The translations under genes and the position numbers were made by a program. The notes under the pieces were generated by a model, which had not been told where the DNA came from, made no database searches, and saw nothing but the letters and a program-made list of their open reading frames with translations. A DNA stretch of 64,000 nt from Deferribacteres bacterium (GTDB taxonomy: Bacteria > Zhuqueibacterota > Zhuqueibacteria > Zhuqueibacterales > Geothermadaptataceae). The stretch's first letter is position 1. The number at the start of each line of letters is the position of its first letter. Positions 53,240 to 62,181 of the stretch are shown here, one piece after another. Location: the NCBI GenBank assembly GCA_020633675.1, contig JACKDE010000001.1, positions 620,001-684,000 on the forward strand, given 5' to 3'.

Positions 53240-53635
53240 TTAATTGCCATTGCCGTTTCCGGGAAACAGCAAGCCATGCACTTTCTGACGCAGGATTTCG
53301 ATGATGAACGGTTTGGGAAGATATTCGGTACTTTTGTTTTCGAGTAGTGGCATCAGCTTGGATTGGTCTTTTACTCCGGTCAACATGATGACGGGCGTGT
53401 CAGCGGAATCGGGAGCGGCGCGCAGGTGTTTGAGGGTGTCAATGCCGTCCATACGCGGCATCATTACATCGAGGATGACGAGGTCCGGGTGGTGCTCTTT
53501 GAACGCTTCAAGACCGGCAAGTCCGTCTTCCGCCTCAATCACCTTGACTGCTTTTAAGCTGCGCAAGGCTGATCGAATCAATAAACGGATGGATGAATCG
53601 TCATCGACCGTCAAGACTGTTTTGGAGGATTTCAT
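53240..53635 (-). CDS. stand-alone response regulator receiver protein
   Basis: The 131-residue protein is a single CheY-like receiver domain: TVDDDSSIRLLIR with the acidic pocket, phospho-acceptor Asp in DLVILDVMMPRMDGIDTL, Thr in VIMLTGV and Lys in YLPKPF. It has no output domain. AAGGAAG precedes the ATG. It lies upstream of the flippase on the same strand (163 bp), so it may belong to a phosphorelay, but a direct link to glycan export is only positional. The histidine kinases of this window are far away. Confidence 0.92.
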   Translation of the reverse strand: MKSSKTVLTVDDDSSIRLLIRSALRSLKAVKVIEAEDGLAGLEAFKEHHPDLVILDVMMPRMDGIDTLKHLRAAPDSADTPVIMLTGVKDQSKLMPLLENKSTEYLPKPFIIEILRQKVHGLLFPGNGNGN

Positions 53636-53940
53636 TCAACTTCCTTATTTTTGGTGGGCCTGGCATATTGCCTGCCACACGGCGTGGCTGCCATTGTAGA
53701 CTTCCTGTCAAGGGTAGCAATCTTTTCGGTGAAAATCAAGGGAGCGATGCAGTGAAAAGCCCGTTGCCCAGACCTTTGTGTCGGAACATCATTACAATAC
53801 CCTAACAATCTTGGTTTTGCGGATAGGTGCTTTTCAAATTTGTAATTGCCGGGACAAAGCACAATGCACAGGTGCCAGCGCTTTCTACAGGACCGAAATG
53901 GGCACGAATCTTGGTGTATAAAAATTGAAGCAGACGCCGT
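53636..53940. other. intergenic region
   Basis: These 305 bp lie between the NUDIX gene and the response-regulator gene, both on the minus strand, and hold the regulator's promoter. No gene, repeat or clear terminator is visible. Confidence 0.4.
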
Positions 53941-54558
53941 TCAATCAAAATCGGTTGGCAAATTCATATTGCGGAAATGGACAAACATACGGTGGATTTG
54001 TTCCGGCACAACGCGCGAAAGCGACAGTCCGGGCAAATCATTCTCAGCAAAAAAATCTACCGCATCGGTCTCGTTGCTGGTGGTGGCTTCGCCGCCAAGC
54101 AAATCGCATATAAAAAACAATTTGTATGTATGGAACGGGTGTGGAGGGTGGCCGTGCCTGTTGCGGTCGTGAAGTGCAGCCAGTTTGACGGCCTTGGCGA
54201 GAAAGCCGGATTCTTCGCGGATTTCACGTTCAACTGCCTCTGATGGTGCGTCGAGCACATCCGCCCAGCCGCCGGGCATGGTCCAGCAACCATCGCTGCG
54301 CTCGCGCACCAGCAGAATTTTTTCGTCACGAAAAACGGCGCCGCGCACATCTACCTTGGGCGTGCGGTGGCCTTTTTCGGCAGCGTAGATTCCGAAGACC
54401 GCTTGCTTGTCAATATCCGTGTGCTCTGCGATGATTTCGGCTGCAAGCTCCATCAATTCGCGGTAACGGATTTTATCATATTGATCTTGCGTATAGTGCA
54501 AGCCATTGTGCGCTTCAGCTTGAATCTTTTGCGCCCACAACAACCATTTTTTCTGCAT
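53941..54558 (-). CDS. NUDIX hydrolase with N-terminal helical domain
   Basis: The 205-residue protein has an N-terminal helical domain of about 60 residues (LWAQKIQAEAHNGLHYTQDQ), like the NUDIX group that hydrolyses ADP-ribose or similar nucleotides. It is followed by a NUDIX fold. The box reads GGWADVLDAPSEAVEREIRE plus ESGF; the REIREESGF part is canonical, but Asp stands where the first Glu of the box is expected. The ATG at 54558 has GGAGG upstream; an open frame continues about 119 codons further upstream without coding character. Substrate unknown. Confidence 0.87.
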   Translation of the reverse strand: MQKKWLLWAQKIQAEAHNGLHYTQDQYDKIRYRELMELAAEIIAEHTDIDKQAVFGIYAAEKGHRTPKVDVRGAVFRDEKILLVRERSDGCWTMPGGWADVLDAPSEAVEREIREESGFLAKAVKLAALHDRNRHGHPPHPFHTYKLFFICDLLGGEATTSNETDAVDFFAENDLPGLSLSRVVPEQIHRMFVHFRNMNLPTDFD

Positions 54559-54673
54559 GGCATCCTCCGATGATTCCTGAATGGTGAGCCAATGTATACA
54601 GTATTTGCCGGAAAAAGCCAAACGAAAAATGATCATCACAAAGCATGGCTGGTCAGGCTGTTGCGGTCGATGC

Positions 54674-56041
54674 TTATGCTGACTTTGCGTAGGACCTTTT
54701 TTGTCGGCGCAAAATGCGCATCGGCACACCGCCCTTGGGTCGCAGGGTGATTGAAGGATCCAAGCTGCTTGGTTGCGGATTGATGGCTTGAAACTGCCAG
54801 TTCTGCACCATCGTCGCCAGCACCAAAATGCCTTCCATCCATGCAAAATGTTCGCCGATGCAGATGCGTGCGCCACCGCCAAATGGAAAATAAGCATATT
54901 TTGGCAACGATTCAATCGCCTTGTGGCGCCACCTGTCTGGATTGAACTGTTCTGGCTGATCGTAAAAGCGCGCGTCGTGATGTATGAGATAAGGGCTCAT
55001 TAATATGGTGGCACCTTTGGGAATGCAGGTATGTGCAATTTCAATTTCCGTCAGCGCCTGGCGGCCAATGATGTAAGCAGGTGGATAAAGCCGCATCGCT
55101 TCCGTGAACACCATTTTCGTGAACGGCAAGCGTGCAATATCGGCTGCGGCTGGCGGACTATCGCCGAGTTCTGCATCGATTTCGGCCTGCAATTTTTGCA
55201 ACACGATCTCATGCCTGGCGAGCAGATCGAGCGTCCAGGAGAGCGCGATGGCGGTGGTTTCATGTCCGGCCAGCAGCAGGGTCAATGCTTCATCACGAAT
55301 CTGCTGATCGCTCATGCGCTGATTCGGGCTTTCAGCATCGCGGGCATTCAGAAGCATGGAAAGTACATCGCCCCGATTACTGCCTCCGGCGCGGTGTTCG
55401 GCAATCATTTCATAAATGATGTCATCCATTTGCCTTTTTGCTTGCTGGAAGCGCCGTGCCATCGGAATCGGCAGTTTATCGAGTATGCTGGCAAACGGCA
55501 ATATAAAAAGCGGAAAAAGCTCCATGGCAGTTGCCAGAGCCGTTGCGAGTTGCTCGGTTCGTGTGTGCAACTCGGTGTCGAATAAGGTTTTGCCGGCAAT
55601 TTTGAGTGTGAGTTGCATCATCTCGGCTGCTATATCGACCTCGATGCCATCCCGCCATGCTATTTGGTGCTGGTTGGCATATTGCGCCATTACCTCACCA
55701 TAAGTTGCAATGCGCTCCCTGTGAAAGAGCGGTTGCAACATGCGGCGCTGTTGCAAGTGAAACTCGCCTTCACTGGTTAAAAGCCCATCTCCGAGCAATT
55801 TTTTAGCAAAAATGAGCCCCCGGCTTTTGGCAAAATGCTTGTTGTGTTGAATCAAGACATCCCTGATCAGATCGGGATGATTAAATAGAAAAATTTTCTG
55901 CATCCCAAATCGCACATAAGATAGATCACCGTAAGTCGCAGCCATATTTTGAAAATAGCCGAGCATGTTGTTGCGCATTGCGCGAAACTCTCTCACGGGG
56001 CGGCGGTTTCCCGGTCCTGCTGGTCTTTGATCGTTTGCCAT
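54674..56041 (-). CDS. cytochrome P450
   Basis: The 455-residue soluble P450 has all core motifs: I helix AGHETTAIALSW (acid-Thr pair), K-helix ExxR in FTEAMRLYPPAYIIGRQAL, the meander (RFYDQPEQFNPDRWR) and the heme-binding loop FPFGGGARICIGEHFAWME with the Cys ligand. It lacks a membrane anchor. Segments such as RRMLQPLFHRERIATYG and AKSRGLIFAKKLLGDGLL match bacterial P450s that oxidise fatty acids or terpenes, but the substrate cannot be assigned. AAGGA precedes the ATG. No ferredoxin or reductase gene is adjacent. Confidence 0.95.
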   Translation of the reverse strand: MANDQRPAGPGNRRPVREFRAMRNNMLGYFQNMAATYGDLSYVRFGMQKIFLFNHPDLIRDVLIQHNKHFAKSRGLIFAKKLLGDGLLTSEGEFHLQQRRMLQPLFHRERIATYGEVMAQYANQHQIAWRDGIEVDIAAEMMQLTLKIAGKTLFDTELHTRTEQLATALATAMELFPLFILPFASILDKLPIPMARRFQQAKRQMDDIIYEMIAEHRAGGSNRGDVLSMLLNARDAESPNQRMSDQQIRDEALTLLLAGHETTAIALSWTLDLLARHEIVLQKLQAEIDAELGDSPPAAADIARLPFTKMVFTEAMRLYPPAYIIGRQALTEIEIAHTCIPKGATILMSPYLIHHDARFYDQPEQFNPDRWRHKAIESLPKYAYFPFGGGARICIGEHFAWMEGILVLATMVQNWQFQAINPQPSSLDPSITLRPKGGVPMRILRRQKRSYAKSA

Positions 56042-56220
56042 GACGATATCCTTTCTGTTGATGAAGCGAAATGCGCATGCAATTCAATTAATTGAACCCG
56101 ATGCGCTCATTGTGGATTTCGGAATTGGCGAGAAGATACGTGCAAGAAATGGGTGAGATGTTGCGGAGACATTGCGATTCTGTTGCAATTTTTTACGAAG
56201 GGTATGGCGCAAGAAGATCA

Positions 56221-56250
56221 GGCGCGCACACTATGCATAAGTGGCGCGCC
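56221..56250 (-). terminator. hairpin after the DUF3078 gene
   Basis: On the minus strand GGCGCGCCACT pairs with AGTGTGCGCGCC around a short AT loop, 10 bp after the stop codon. The following T-run is weak (TGATCTTCTT), so its strength as a terminator is uncertain. Confidence 0.45.
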
Positions 56251-56259
56251 CGCTTTATT

Positions 56260-57120
56260 CTACAAGAAGGTGTAGCTCAGGCCAACACCGAGCACTTGCT
56301 TGATTTGGCGGCTGAGCGAAATATCGCGGTCGTAAAGCAGTTTGAAGTTAAAGGAAACACCAATGTATTTGGATACCTTGGCCGAGAAAACGTTGTCCCA
56401 GCGTACATCGACTTCTTCAAACGTCGACAAATCTGAAAAAAGCTCAAGTTTGGTCGTGAAAAGAATATTCTCGCTCACTTTTCTCGAGAAGTCGGAAACA
56501 GATTCTATCCCTACTTCCGAGCGCACCTTTTCGATATCTGTGGTTGCAGGATCATCGCTGTAGCGGCTGGCGAAATCATTCGCGACAGTTTGTTTTAGCG
56601 CAGCACCAAAGCGGGTTTTACAATCCTTGAATGGCTCGAAGCCCAATCCTATGCTTTCAGTAAAATAGCCCGGATCGAGAAACTGCGAGATGACCGTCTT
56701 CGGATCGGTGGAGAAGTCGTAGCCTTTGGTCAACTGTGTTTCGCCAGTGAAGGCGATATATGGATGAACCGTTTTGCCGGCCTTCCAGGTCAAAACACTC
56801 TCCATGCGAATTTCATCGGCGGATTTTTTCGACTGTTGGTCGCCAACTTTTGTGCGGCCGTAAGAGACTTTGGCGTTTGTGGTCCAGTCATACTTTTCCT
56901 GCTTGTTCTCGAATTTGCCATTCAGGTCGAGTTGCCAGGCCCAATTGTTTTCACCACCCTGTGCCCAATTGCTAAAACTGCTCTGAGAGAAATTTAAATT
57001 ACCGAGAATCGTATTTTCCCAACCGTACTTCGGCGCTTCTGCTTGCTCTTGCGCCAACAGATTGCTGGCTCCAAGGAAAACCAGAGCAACAAACAGCAAA
57101 GCTGATTTGCGAAATTCCAT
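56260..57120 (-). CDS. DUF3078 outer-membrane beta-barrel protein
   Basis: The 286-residue protein has a signal peptide (ASNLLAQ) and a beta-barrel with the DUF3078 signature near the start: LGNLNFSQSSFSNWAQGGEN followed by WAWQLDLNGKF. It ends in alternating strands (ISLSRQIKQVLGVGLSYTFL). DUF3078 proteins are common in Bacteroidetes and relatives; the function is unknown. The ATG at 57120 has GGAGG 6 bases upstream, better than the earlier in-frame ATG at 57132. Confidence 0.88.
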   Translation of the reverse strand: MEFRKSALLFVALVFLGASNLLAQEQAEAPKYGWENTILGNLNFSQSSFSNWAQGGENNWAWQLDLNGKFENKQEKYDWTTNAKVSYGRTKVGDQQSKKSADEIRMESVLTWKAGKTVHPYIAFTGETQLTKGYDFSTDPKTVISQFLDPGYFTESIGLGFEPFKDCKTRFGAALKQTVANDFASRYSDDPATTDIEKVRSEVGIESVSDFSRKVSENILFTTKLELFSDLSTFEEVDVRWDNVFSAKVSKYIGVSFNFKLLYDRDISLSRQIKQVLGVGLSYTFL

Positions 57121-57313
57121 TTCAACCTCCAATTATCGATTCTAAAAGATTTGTGTCAATTTATTTGAATTTGCAGGAACAAAGTCGCACTATTTTAAAC
57201 TTGCAAATTTAAGAGTCAAGCATAAACTGTGTAGAAAGCGCAATTCGACGAGCAAATTGCTTGTTTTTTAGCGTGTTTGATGCAGGAAAAACGGTCGTCT
57301 TTTTGTTGTGCGC

Positions 57314-57331
57314 AAAATGTGGATAACTTTG
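57314..57331 (-). repeat. 18-bp repeat with DnaA box, copy 1
   Basis: AAAATGTGGATAACTTTG contains TGTGGATAA at 57318-57326, the reverse complement of the consensus DnaA box TTATCCACA. It is identical to 57608-57625. Confidence 0.7.
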
Positions 57332-57607
57332 GGATAATAATTTGAACTGAAAGACGCTGAAATGAATCATTCTCCAGAATTGTGTGTTTGCAAATCGCCT
57401 AAACACTTGTTGCTTAAATTTGGCATGATTTTTTTGAGAAATTAATGTGATTGCAAGTTGATATAAAATAAATATTTGTGAAAAATGGTCAGCAGGTGTT
57501 CACCCTTTGCGCTTGTATGTTTTGAATTGGACGGCCACTACATCTTGTGTTGTGTGTTTTTCGGATCATGCTGTCTTTAAAAAAAATATATTTTTTTACG
57601 ATATGAA

Positions 57608-57625
57608 AAAATGTGGATAACTTTG
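57608..57625 (-). repeat. 18-bp repeat with DnaA box, copy 2
   Basis: AAAATGTGGATAACTTTG, identical to copy 1 and in the same orientation, with the DnaA box at 57612-57620. It sits just after the AT-rich tract and 16 bp before the next gene's start. Confidence 0.7.
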
Positions 57626-57641
57626 TGCAAAAAGGAAAATC

Positions 57642-59153
57642 ATGCATTGGTTCGTCGCTGTTCCTTCGAAAGACTGGTTTTATACCGGACTGCTTGTTTT
57701 TGGGCTGTTTATCCTTGTTTTTTTTGCAGAATTAGTGTCGCGAAAACGGATTGTTCCGGGCTGGCAACTGCGCAAAGCAGTGCATGTTTTCACGGGCGTG
57801 TTCGTGCTGGCTGCATTGTTTCTGCTGCAAGACGTTGTTCCGCTCATCCTGATAGCTGCCGGCTTCGCCGCCTTCAATTTGTGGTCGATCCTGAGAAACG
57901 CATTTCGCTCTTTTAATGCAACACCAAACCGGTCGCTCGGGACTTTCTATTACCCTCTGTCGTTTTTGATTTTGCTGGCTTTTTTTTGGCCGGAACACAA
58001 ATTGGCTGTGTTGATCGGTTTTTCTTTGATGGCATTTGCAGATGCAGCCGCTGGCATGGCCGGCCGCAATGCGCCAAAAAGTGCAATGCTGAACCTGCCT
58101 GGCGACACAAAATCCTTACGTGGCAGCGCGACCATGTTCGTTATCTCCAGTATTATTACAGCAACGTGGTTGATGGCATTTGCAGACACGTCTACTCTCA
58201 ACAATCTGCAACTGGTTCTAACCGCTCTGATGGTGGGGCTGTTAGCGACATCCGCCGAAGCTGTATCCATTCGCGGTTCCGATAACCTCTCTGTGCCGAT
58301 TTTGTCTGCCCTGCTTATTTATGCATTCGATAATCCGGATTTGCAAATTCAGTTCGGCATTGCAATGCTGCTTGCGGGTGCAGTTGTGGCCATGTCGTAT
58401 CGATTGCATTTGCTTGATTTGAGCGGTGCACTCGCCGGATTTTTGGTGGGCACGGTCACCTTTGGCGCAGGAGGGTGGCCATACACGATCCCGATGTTGC
58501 TGTTTTTTGGAGTTTCGAATGTGCTCTCGAAAATACTGAAAAGCGAGCGCAAAGACCGGGATAAAATACTGGAGAAAGGCTCTCACCGCGATGCCAAACA
58601 AGTATTGGCAAATGGATTGTTGCCAGCACTTTTGGTGTTGGGCAGCTTGCTGGAGGAATCCCAGTATCTGTATATTTTTTATCTGAGTGGACTCGCAGCC
58701 GCCATGGCAGATACCTGGGCGACCGAGATCGGAATGGCATTCTCATCGAGGCCGCGCTCTATAATAACAGGGCGGCTGGTGCCGGTCGGTGAATCCGGTG
58801 GCGTTACATTCAGCGGCACGTCCGGTGCGGTTTTAGCCGCAGCGTTCATGGCTGGCTGTGGTGTGCTGATTGGTAAATTCTGGCCAATCTATTCTTTGAG
58901 TTCAATAGTATTTGTAATTATCGCAATATCGGCTATATTAGCACAAGTTTTGGACAGCCTGCTCGGCGCTACGGTGCAACGAAAAAATCGATGCACGGTT
59001 TGCCATAAACTCACTGAAAGACAGATACACTGCGACACCACCACTGCTCACATCAAAGGTCTAATGTGGATGGATAACGATGTCGTAAATATTTTGTGCA
59101 GCCTCTCTGGCATATTTTTTTCTTACATCATGGTCAAATATTTATTAAATTAG
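57642..59153 (+). CDS. fused prenol kinase-like / DUF92 membrane protein
   Basis: The 503-residue membrane protein joins two families. Residues 1-220 resemble dolichol/phytol kinases (QLRKAVHVFTG, AFADAAAGMAGRN, GDTKSLRGSATMFV with the conserved KSxxGS). Residues 245-503 are DUF92 (LDLSGALAGFLVGTVTFGAG, FFGVSNVLSKI, AMADTWATEIGMAFSSRPRS, VPVGESGGVTFSGT). In plants the separate homologues are VTE5 (phytol kinase) and VTE6 (DUF92, phytyl-phosphate kinase), so the fusion may carry out both steps, turning a prenyl alcohol into its diphosphate. AAAGGA precedes the ATG. It starts the plus-strand block. Confidence 0.85.
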   Translation: MHWFVAVPSKDWFYTGLLVFGLFILVFFAELVSRKRIVPGWQLRKAVHVFTGVFVLAALFLLQDVVPLILIAAGFAAFNLWSILRNAFRSFNATPNRSLGTFYYPLSFLILLAFFWPEHKLAVLIGFSLMAFADAAAGMAGRNAPKSAMLNLPGDTKSLRGSATMFVISSIITATWLMAFADTSTLNNLQLVLTALMVGLLATSAEAVSIRGSDNLSVPILSALLIYAFDNPDLQIQFGIAMLLAGAVVAMSYRLHLLDLSGALAGFLVGTVTFGAGGWPYTIPMLLFFGVSNVLSKILKSERKDRDKILEKGSHRDAKQVLANGLLPALLVLGSLLEESQYLYIFYLSGLAAAMADTWATEIGMAFSSRPRSIITGRLVPVGESGGVTFSGTSGAVLAAAFMAGCGVLIGKFWPIYSLSSIVFVIIAISAILAQVLDSLLGATVQRKNRCTVCHKLTERQIHCDTTTAHIKGLMWMDNDVVNILCSLSGIFFSYIMVKYLLN

Positions 59154-59241
59154 CGTTTTCTTGTTTTATTGCGCTAAAATCATTTGAAAATGTATCTGCA
59201 TTTTTTCCCGAACAAAAACCGGCTCTCGAAGCGAAAACAGC

Positions 59242-59559
59242 ATGAGTCCATCCAATCCAAATTCGCCGACAAATAACAGAAAGTCAGCCTGGGTGATCCT
59301 GATTGGCTTTATTTTATTTTTGTCCTATTTGTACATCGGCGGAGATTATGGATTGCTCGAACATTATCGCCAACATAAAAAGAAACAAGCTCTTGCTGCA
59401 GAAATTGATGCGTTGCGAGGCGAACAAGACAGCCTGCGGGTACTGATCGAAAGACTGCGCAGCGACAGCAGCTACATTGGCAAAATCGCTCGTGAAAAAT
59501 ACAACATGGGCTACTCCGATGAAGAAATTTTACGGGTTATTTATAAAGAGACACAATGA
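59242..59559 (+). CDS. DivIC/FtsB-like septum formation protein
   Basis: The 105-residue protein has one transmembrane helix (about 17-36), a coiled coil (KKQALAAEIDALRGEQDSLR, VLIERLRSD) and the conserved C-terminal segment IAREKYNMGYSDEEIL typical of the septum-formation initiator family. It should sit in the inner membrane with the coil in the periplasm as part of the FtsQLB complex. Its stop overlaps the start of the DUF502 gene by 4 bp (ATGA). Confidence 0.9.
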   Translation: MSPSNPNSPTNNRKSAWVILIGFILFLSYLYIGGDYGLLEHYRQHKKKQALAAEIDALRGEQDSLRVLIERLRSDSSYIGKIAREKYNMGYSDEEILRVIYKETQ

Positions 59560-60206
59560 AACAAATCCCCTTCAATCCGCGCGCCAGTCTGGCAAGAAGG
59601 CTTCGCAACTACTTTGGTACCGGACTATTGGTTTTGGTACCGATTTCCCTGACCGTGTTCATTATTATCCGATTGTTCCAATGGATCGATGGTATTTTGC
59701 GGGACACGATTTTTTACCTGGGTCTCAATATCGGAGATAAGCCGATCCCGGGAGTTGGTTTTATTGCACTGATTTTGCTGATTATGGTGGTTGGCCTGAT
59801 CGCGCGCAATTATATTGGCAAGCAAATCATCGCGCTGGGTGATAAAATTGTGACGCGCATTCCCATCATCAACCGTATTTACATCACCATCCAACAGATC
59901 AGCCAGGCCTTTTTAGGTGAACATCGCGAGGTGTTTAAAAAAGCTGTGCTGTTCGAATACCCTCGTGCCGGTGTCTATTCAATTGGCTTTTTTACGCAAG
60001 ATACCAAAGGCCTGGTGCAGGATAACATTTCAGAAGATGTGGTCAGCATCATTGTGTTGACCGTGCCGAATCCGACCAGCGGATTTTTGGTTTTTGTGCC
60101 AAAAGACCAGGTTGTTGAATTGGACTTGCCCGTCGAAGAAGCATTGAAGTTGGTGATTTCTGGCGGATCCATCGTTCCGAAATCCAAATATCCCAAAATT
60201 CTGTAG
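59556..60206 (+). CDS. DUF502 family membrane protein
   Basis: The 216-residue protein has two long hydrophobic segments (about 18-40 and 65-90), then the DUF502 signature RIPIINRIYITIQQISQAFL, FKKAVLFEYPRAGVYSIGFF and PNPTSGFLVFVPKDQVVELD. The family is related to plant COV/LCV proteins and has no settled role. It is translationally coupled to the DivIC-like gene and is followed 57 bp later by a large barrel gene. Confidence 0.9.
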   Translation: MKQIPFNPRASLARRLRNYFGTGLLVLVPISLTVFIIIRLFQWIDGILRDTIFYLGLNIGDKPIPGVGFIALILLIMVVGLIARNYIGKQIIALGDKIVTRIPIINRIYITIQQISQAFLGEHREVFKKAVLFEYPRAGVYSIGFFTQDTKGLVQDNISEDVVSIIVLTVPNPTSGFLVFVPKDQVVELDLPVEEALKLVISGGSIVPKSKYPKIL

Positions 60207-60263
60207 CGATCTGTTTTTGATACGGCAGCGAAAATCTCAATTCGAGCGAAGTGATATTTCAAA

Positions 60264-62171
60264 GTGCCTCAACGAAAATCTGCACAGGATCGAACGAGCT
60301 GCCAGCAGTTGAGTCGACTCGCATGGTTTTTTCTGATTTTTAATTTGGTCGAAAGCGTTGCGGTGAAGGTGTGGGCGCAAGTGCAACCGCCAAATGTGCG
60401 CCCGAGCAATACGGTGTCTTTTCAGCAGCAACTCGATGTTTTTGATTGGCGCTATCTCGTTGGCTACGGTGGACTGAAAAAGAAGTTTTCCTACGAATTT
60501 GGTATCGATTTTACCACATCGATGACGGATCGCTCGGATGGCAACAGATGGAAAGACAACCAAATCGGTTATCTTGGTTTGAGTCAGCGATTGCACCCTA
60601 ATCTGTTGCTGCTCGGGCGTATGCAGCTCACCAATTTTCACGATGAGTTGTCAGCGTTCAACTTTGATCGACAACAAGCTGCCGCGACAATCGCGACCAA
60701 TTGGCACGCATTCAGCAGGTTTTATATTCAGCCTGAGCTCGGATATCGCTGGGAGAACCGGCGTGAGTTTAAGGAGCATGGGCCTTTCGCAGCGCTCTCA
60801 TTTCAGGCAGATGCTTTTGAGATCGATGGCTATCGCAACCAGTCATCCGGGCTTGCTGAAATGACCCGATTTCCGGAGCGAAAAAATGCCAACGCCCGGA
60901 TAAACTATTCGGTGTTTCGAGAGTTTCAGCCGGGAACAAGCGATTCCCTGGCAGTGTTCTATGATTATTTTCGGCGCGATAACTTTTTTTCAAATCCAAC
61001 GCTTGGCAATATCGAAAGCTTGCGCAAAGAACAACGCGGACTCTCAAATACGTTACGCTACCGCATAAGTGATGGTGTGATTTTGGCACAAAATACCATG
61101 CTTGCGCTCGGCAATGTGGCAGTACAGCAATTTGAGCAATTTCGCACAGGCGCGACGCGGTCTCACGACGATTATAGCCTGACCAATGATGTGCAATTGT
61201 TCTGGCAATCCAACCGATTTACTGGACAAATCGCGATGGAGACTTCCGAGTCGTCAGTCAAATATAATATTCCGGATTCTGCCGGCTTTTCACCGATTTC
61301 ACGCCGATTTGCAACCATCGGCTACGATTTGGCTGAAAAGCGAACAAAATTGTCACAGCGTACGTACTATCGCCCGAATAAAAAAAATGTACTGCAATTC
61401 TCGCTTGAAGTCGCCAAGCTGCAACACGATAATTCTGACACCACCAATAATGACAGTTTTGATGAGCAGCGCTGGCAGGTCGCACTCTCGCATCATTATC
61501 AGCTACGGGAGGCACTCTCGATAGGTGTACAAATCAGTGCATTTTTAAAGCATTTTGTTTATCTTGACGGCGGGCTCTCTTCGCAAAATAATTGGACGCG
61601 TCTGCTGATTTTGCAGCCTGTTTTGCGCTATCAGCCATCAAGTAGCGTGCTTTTTCAGCAAAAAGTTGGCGTGCGTACCCAGTATGTCGATTACGATTTT
61701 GAAGGCAATTCATCACAGGTGCGCAGTTATGTGATTCGCGATTTTTTTCTAAGCGATTCACTCGCCCTGCCGGTATCATCGCAAATCGATTTTTCACTTT
61801 TTTACCGGTTGGAGCTGGAAGAGTTGGGCAGTCTGAATTGGTCTGCGTTCAGTACACGGCCACGCACCAAGCTGCAAAATCACTGGTTCAATATGCTGCT
61901 GTCGCAATCGTTTCGCTGGCCAGTCGAGCTGGGTATCGGTGCTTCGTTTTATCTGCAAAAGCGTTGGCAGTTTATCAGCGATTCCGATGGCGAGTTTAGC
62001 ACAGAGCCGATCGGAACTCAGTTCAACTTTGGGCCGATCATGCGACTTGTCTATCGTGCAAGCGACGGTTCTCTCATTTATTTCTCGGGACAAAGACAAA
62101 AAGCTTATCCATTTCAAGGAAAGCCATACTTTATTAGCCATATTCAATTATCTGTACAGTGGACTTTTTGA
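60264..62171 (+). CDS. large outer-membrane beta-barrel protein of unknown function
   Basis: The 635-residue protein starts at GTG with a signal peptide whose hydrophobic core is LAWFFLIFNLVESVA and a likely cleavage after VWAQ. The rest is a long series of amphipathic strands with frequent aromatic ends (FSYEFGIDFTTSMTDRSDGN, FYIQPELGYRWENRREF, YISHIQ-type ending IQLSVQWTF), consistent with an outer-membrane barrel of 20 or more strands. No plug, TonB box or enzymatic motif is seen. No family recognised. It lies between DUF502 and an anti-sigma factor on one likely transcript. Confidence 0.7.
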   Translation: MPQRKSAQDRTSCQQLSRLAWFFLIFNLVESVAVKVWAQVQPPNVRPSNTVSFQQQLDVFDWRYLVGYGGLKKKFSYEFGIDFTTSMTDRSDGNRWKDNQIGYLGLSQRLHPNLLLLGRMQLTNFHDELSAFNFDRQQAAATIATNWHAFSRFYIQPELGYRWENRREFKEHGPFAALSFQADAFEIDGYRNQSSGLAEMTRFPERKNANARINYSVFREFQPGTSDSLAVFYDYFRRDNFFSNPTLGNIESLRKEQRGLSNTLRYRISDGVILAQNTMLALGNVAVQQFEQFRTGATRSHDDYSLTNDVQLFWQSNRFTGQIAMETSESSVKYNIPDSAGFSPISRRFATIGYDLAEKRTKLSQRTYYRPNKKNVLQFSLEVAKLQHDNSDTTNNDSFDEQRWQVALSHHYQLREALSIGVQISAFLKHFVYLDGGLSSQNNWTRLLILQPVLRYQPSSSVLFQQKVGVRTQYVDYDFEGNSSQVRSYVIRDFFLSDSLALPVSSQIDFSLFYRLELEELGSLNWSAFSTRPRTKLQNHWFNMLLSQSFRWPVELGIGASFYLQKRWQFISDSDGEFSTEPIGTQFNFGPIMRLVYRASDGSLIYFSGQRQKAYPFQGKPYFISHIQLSVQWTF

Positions 62172-62181
62172 GAGTGAGCAC

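Larger units (their letters stand above)
57121..57641. other. AT-rich divergent intergenic region with DnaA-box repeats
   Basis: These 521 bp separate a block of minus-strand genes (49.3-57.1 kb) from a block of plus-strand genes (57.6-64 kb). It is notably AT-rich, with a stretch at about 57575-57610 (TTTAAAAAAAATATATTTTT). It contains two direct copies of an 18-bp repeat, each with a perfect TGTGGATAA box (reverse complement of TTATCCACA). No gene is called. It could hold promoters only, or be a replication-related site. Confidence 0.5.

Noticed and set aside
54559..54915. Upstream extension of the NUDIX gene to a 324-codon frame
   Set aside because: The ATG at 54558 has a perfect GGAGG and starts the known helical domain; the extension is unlike protein.
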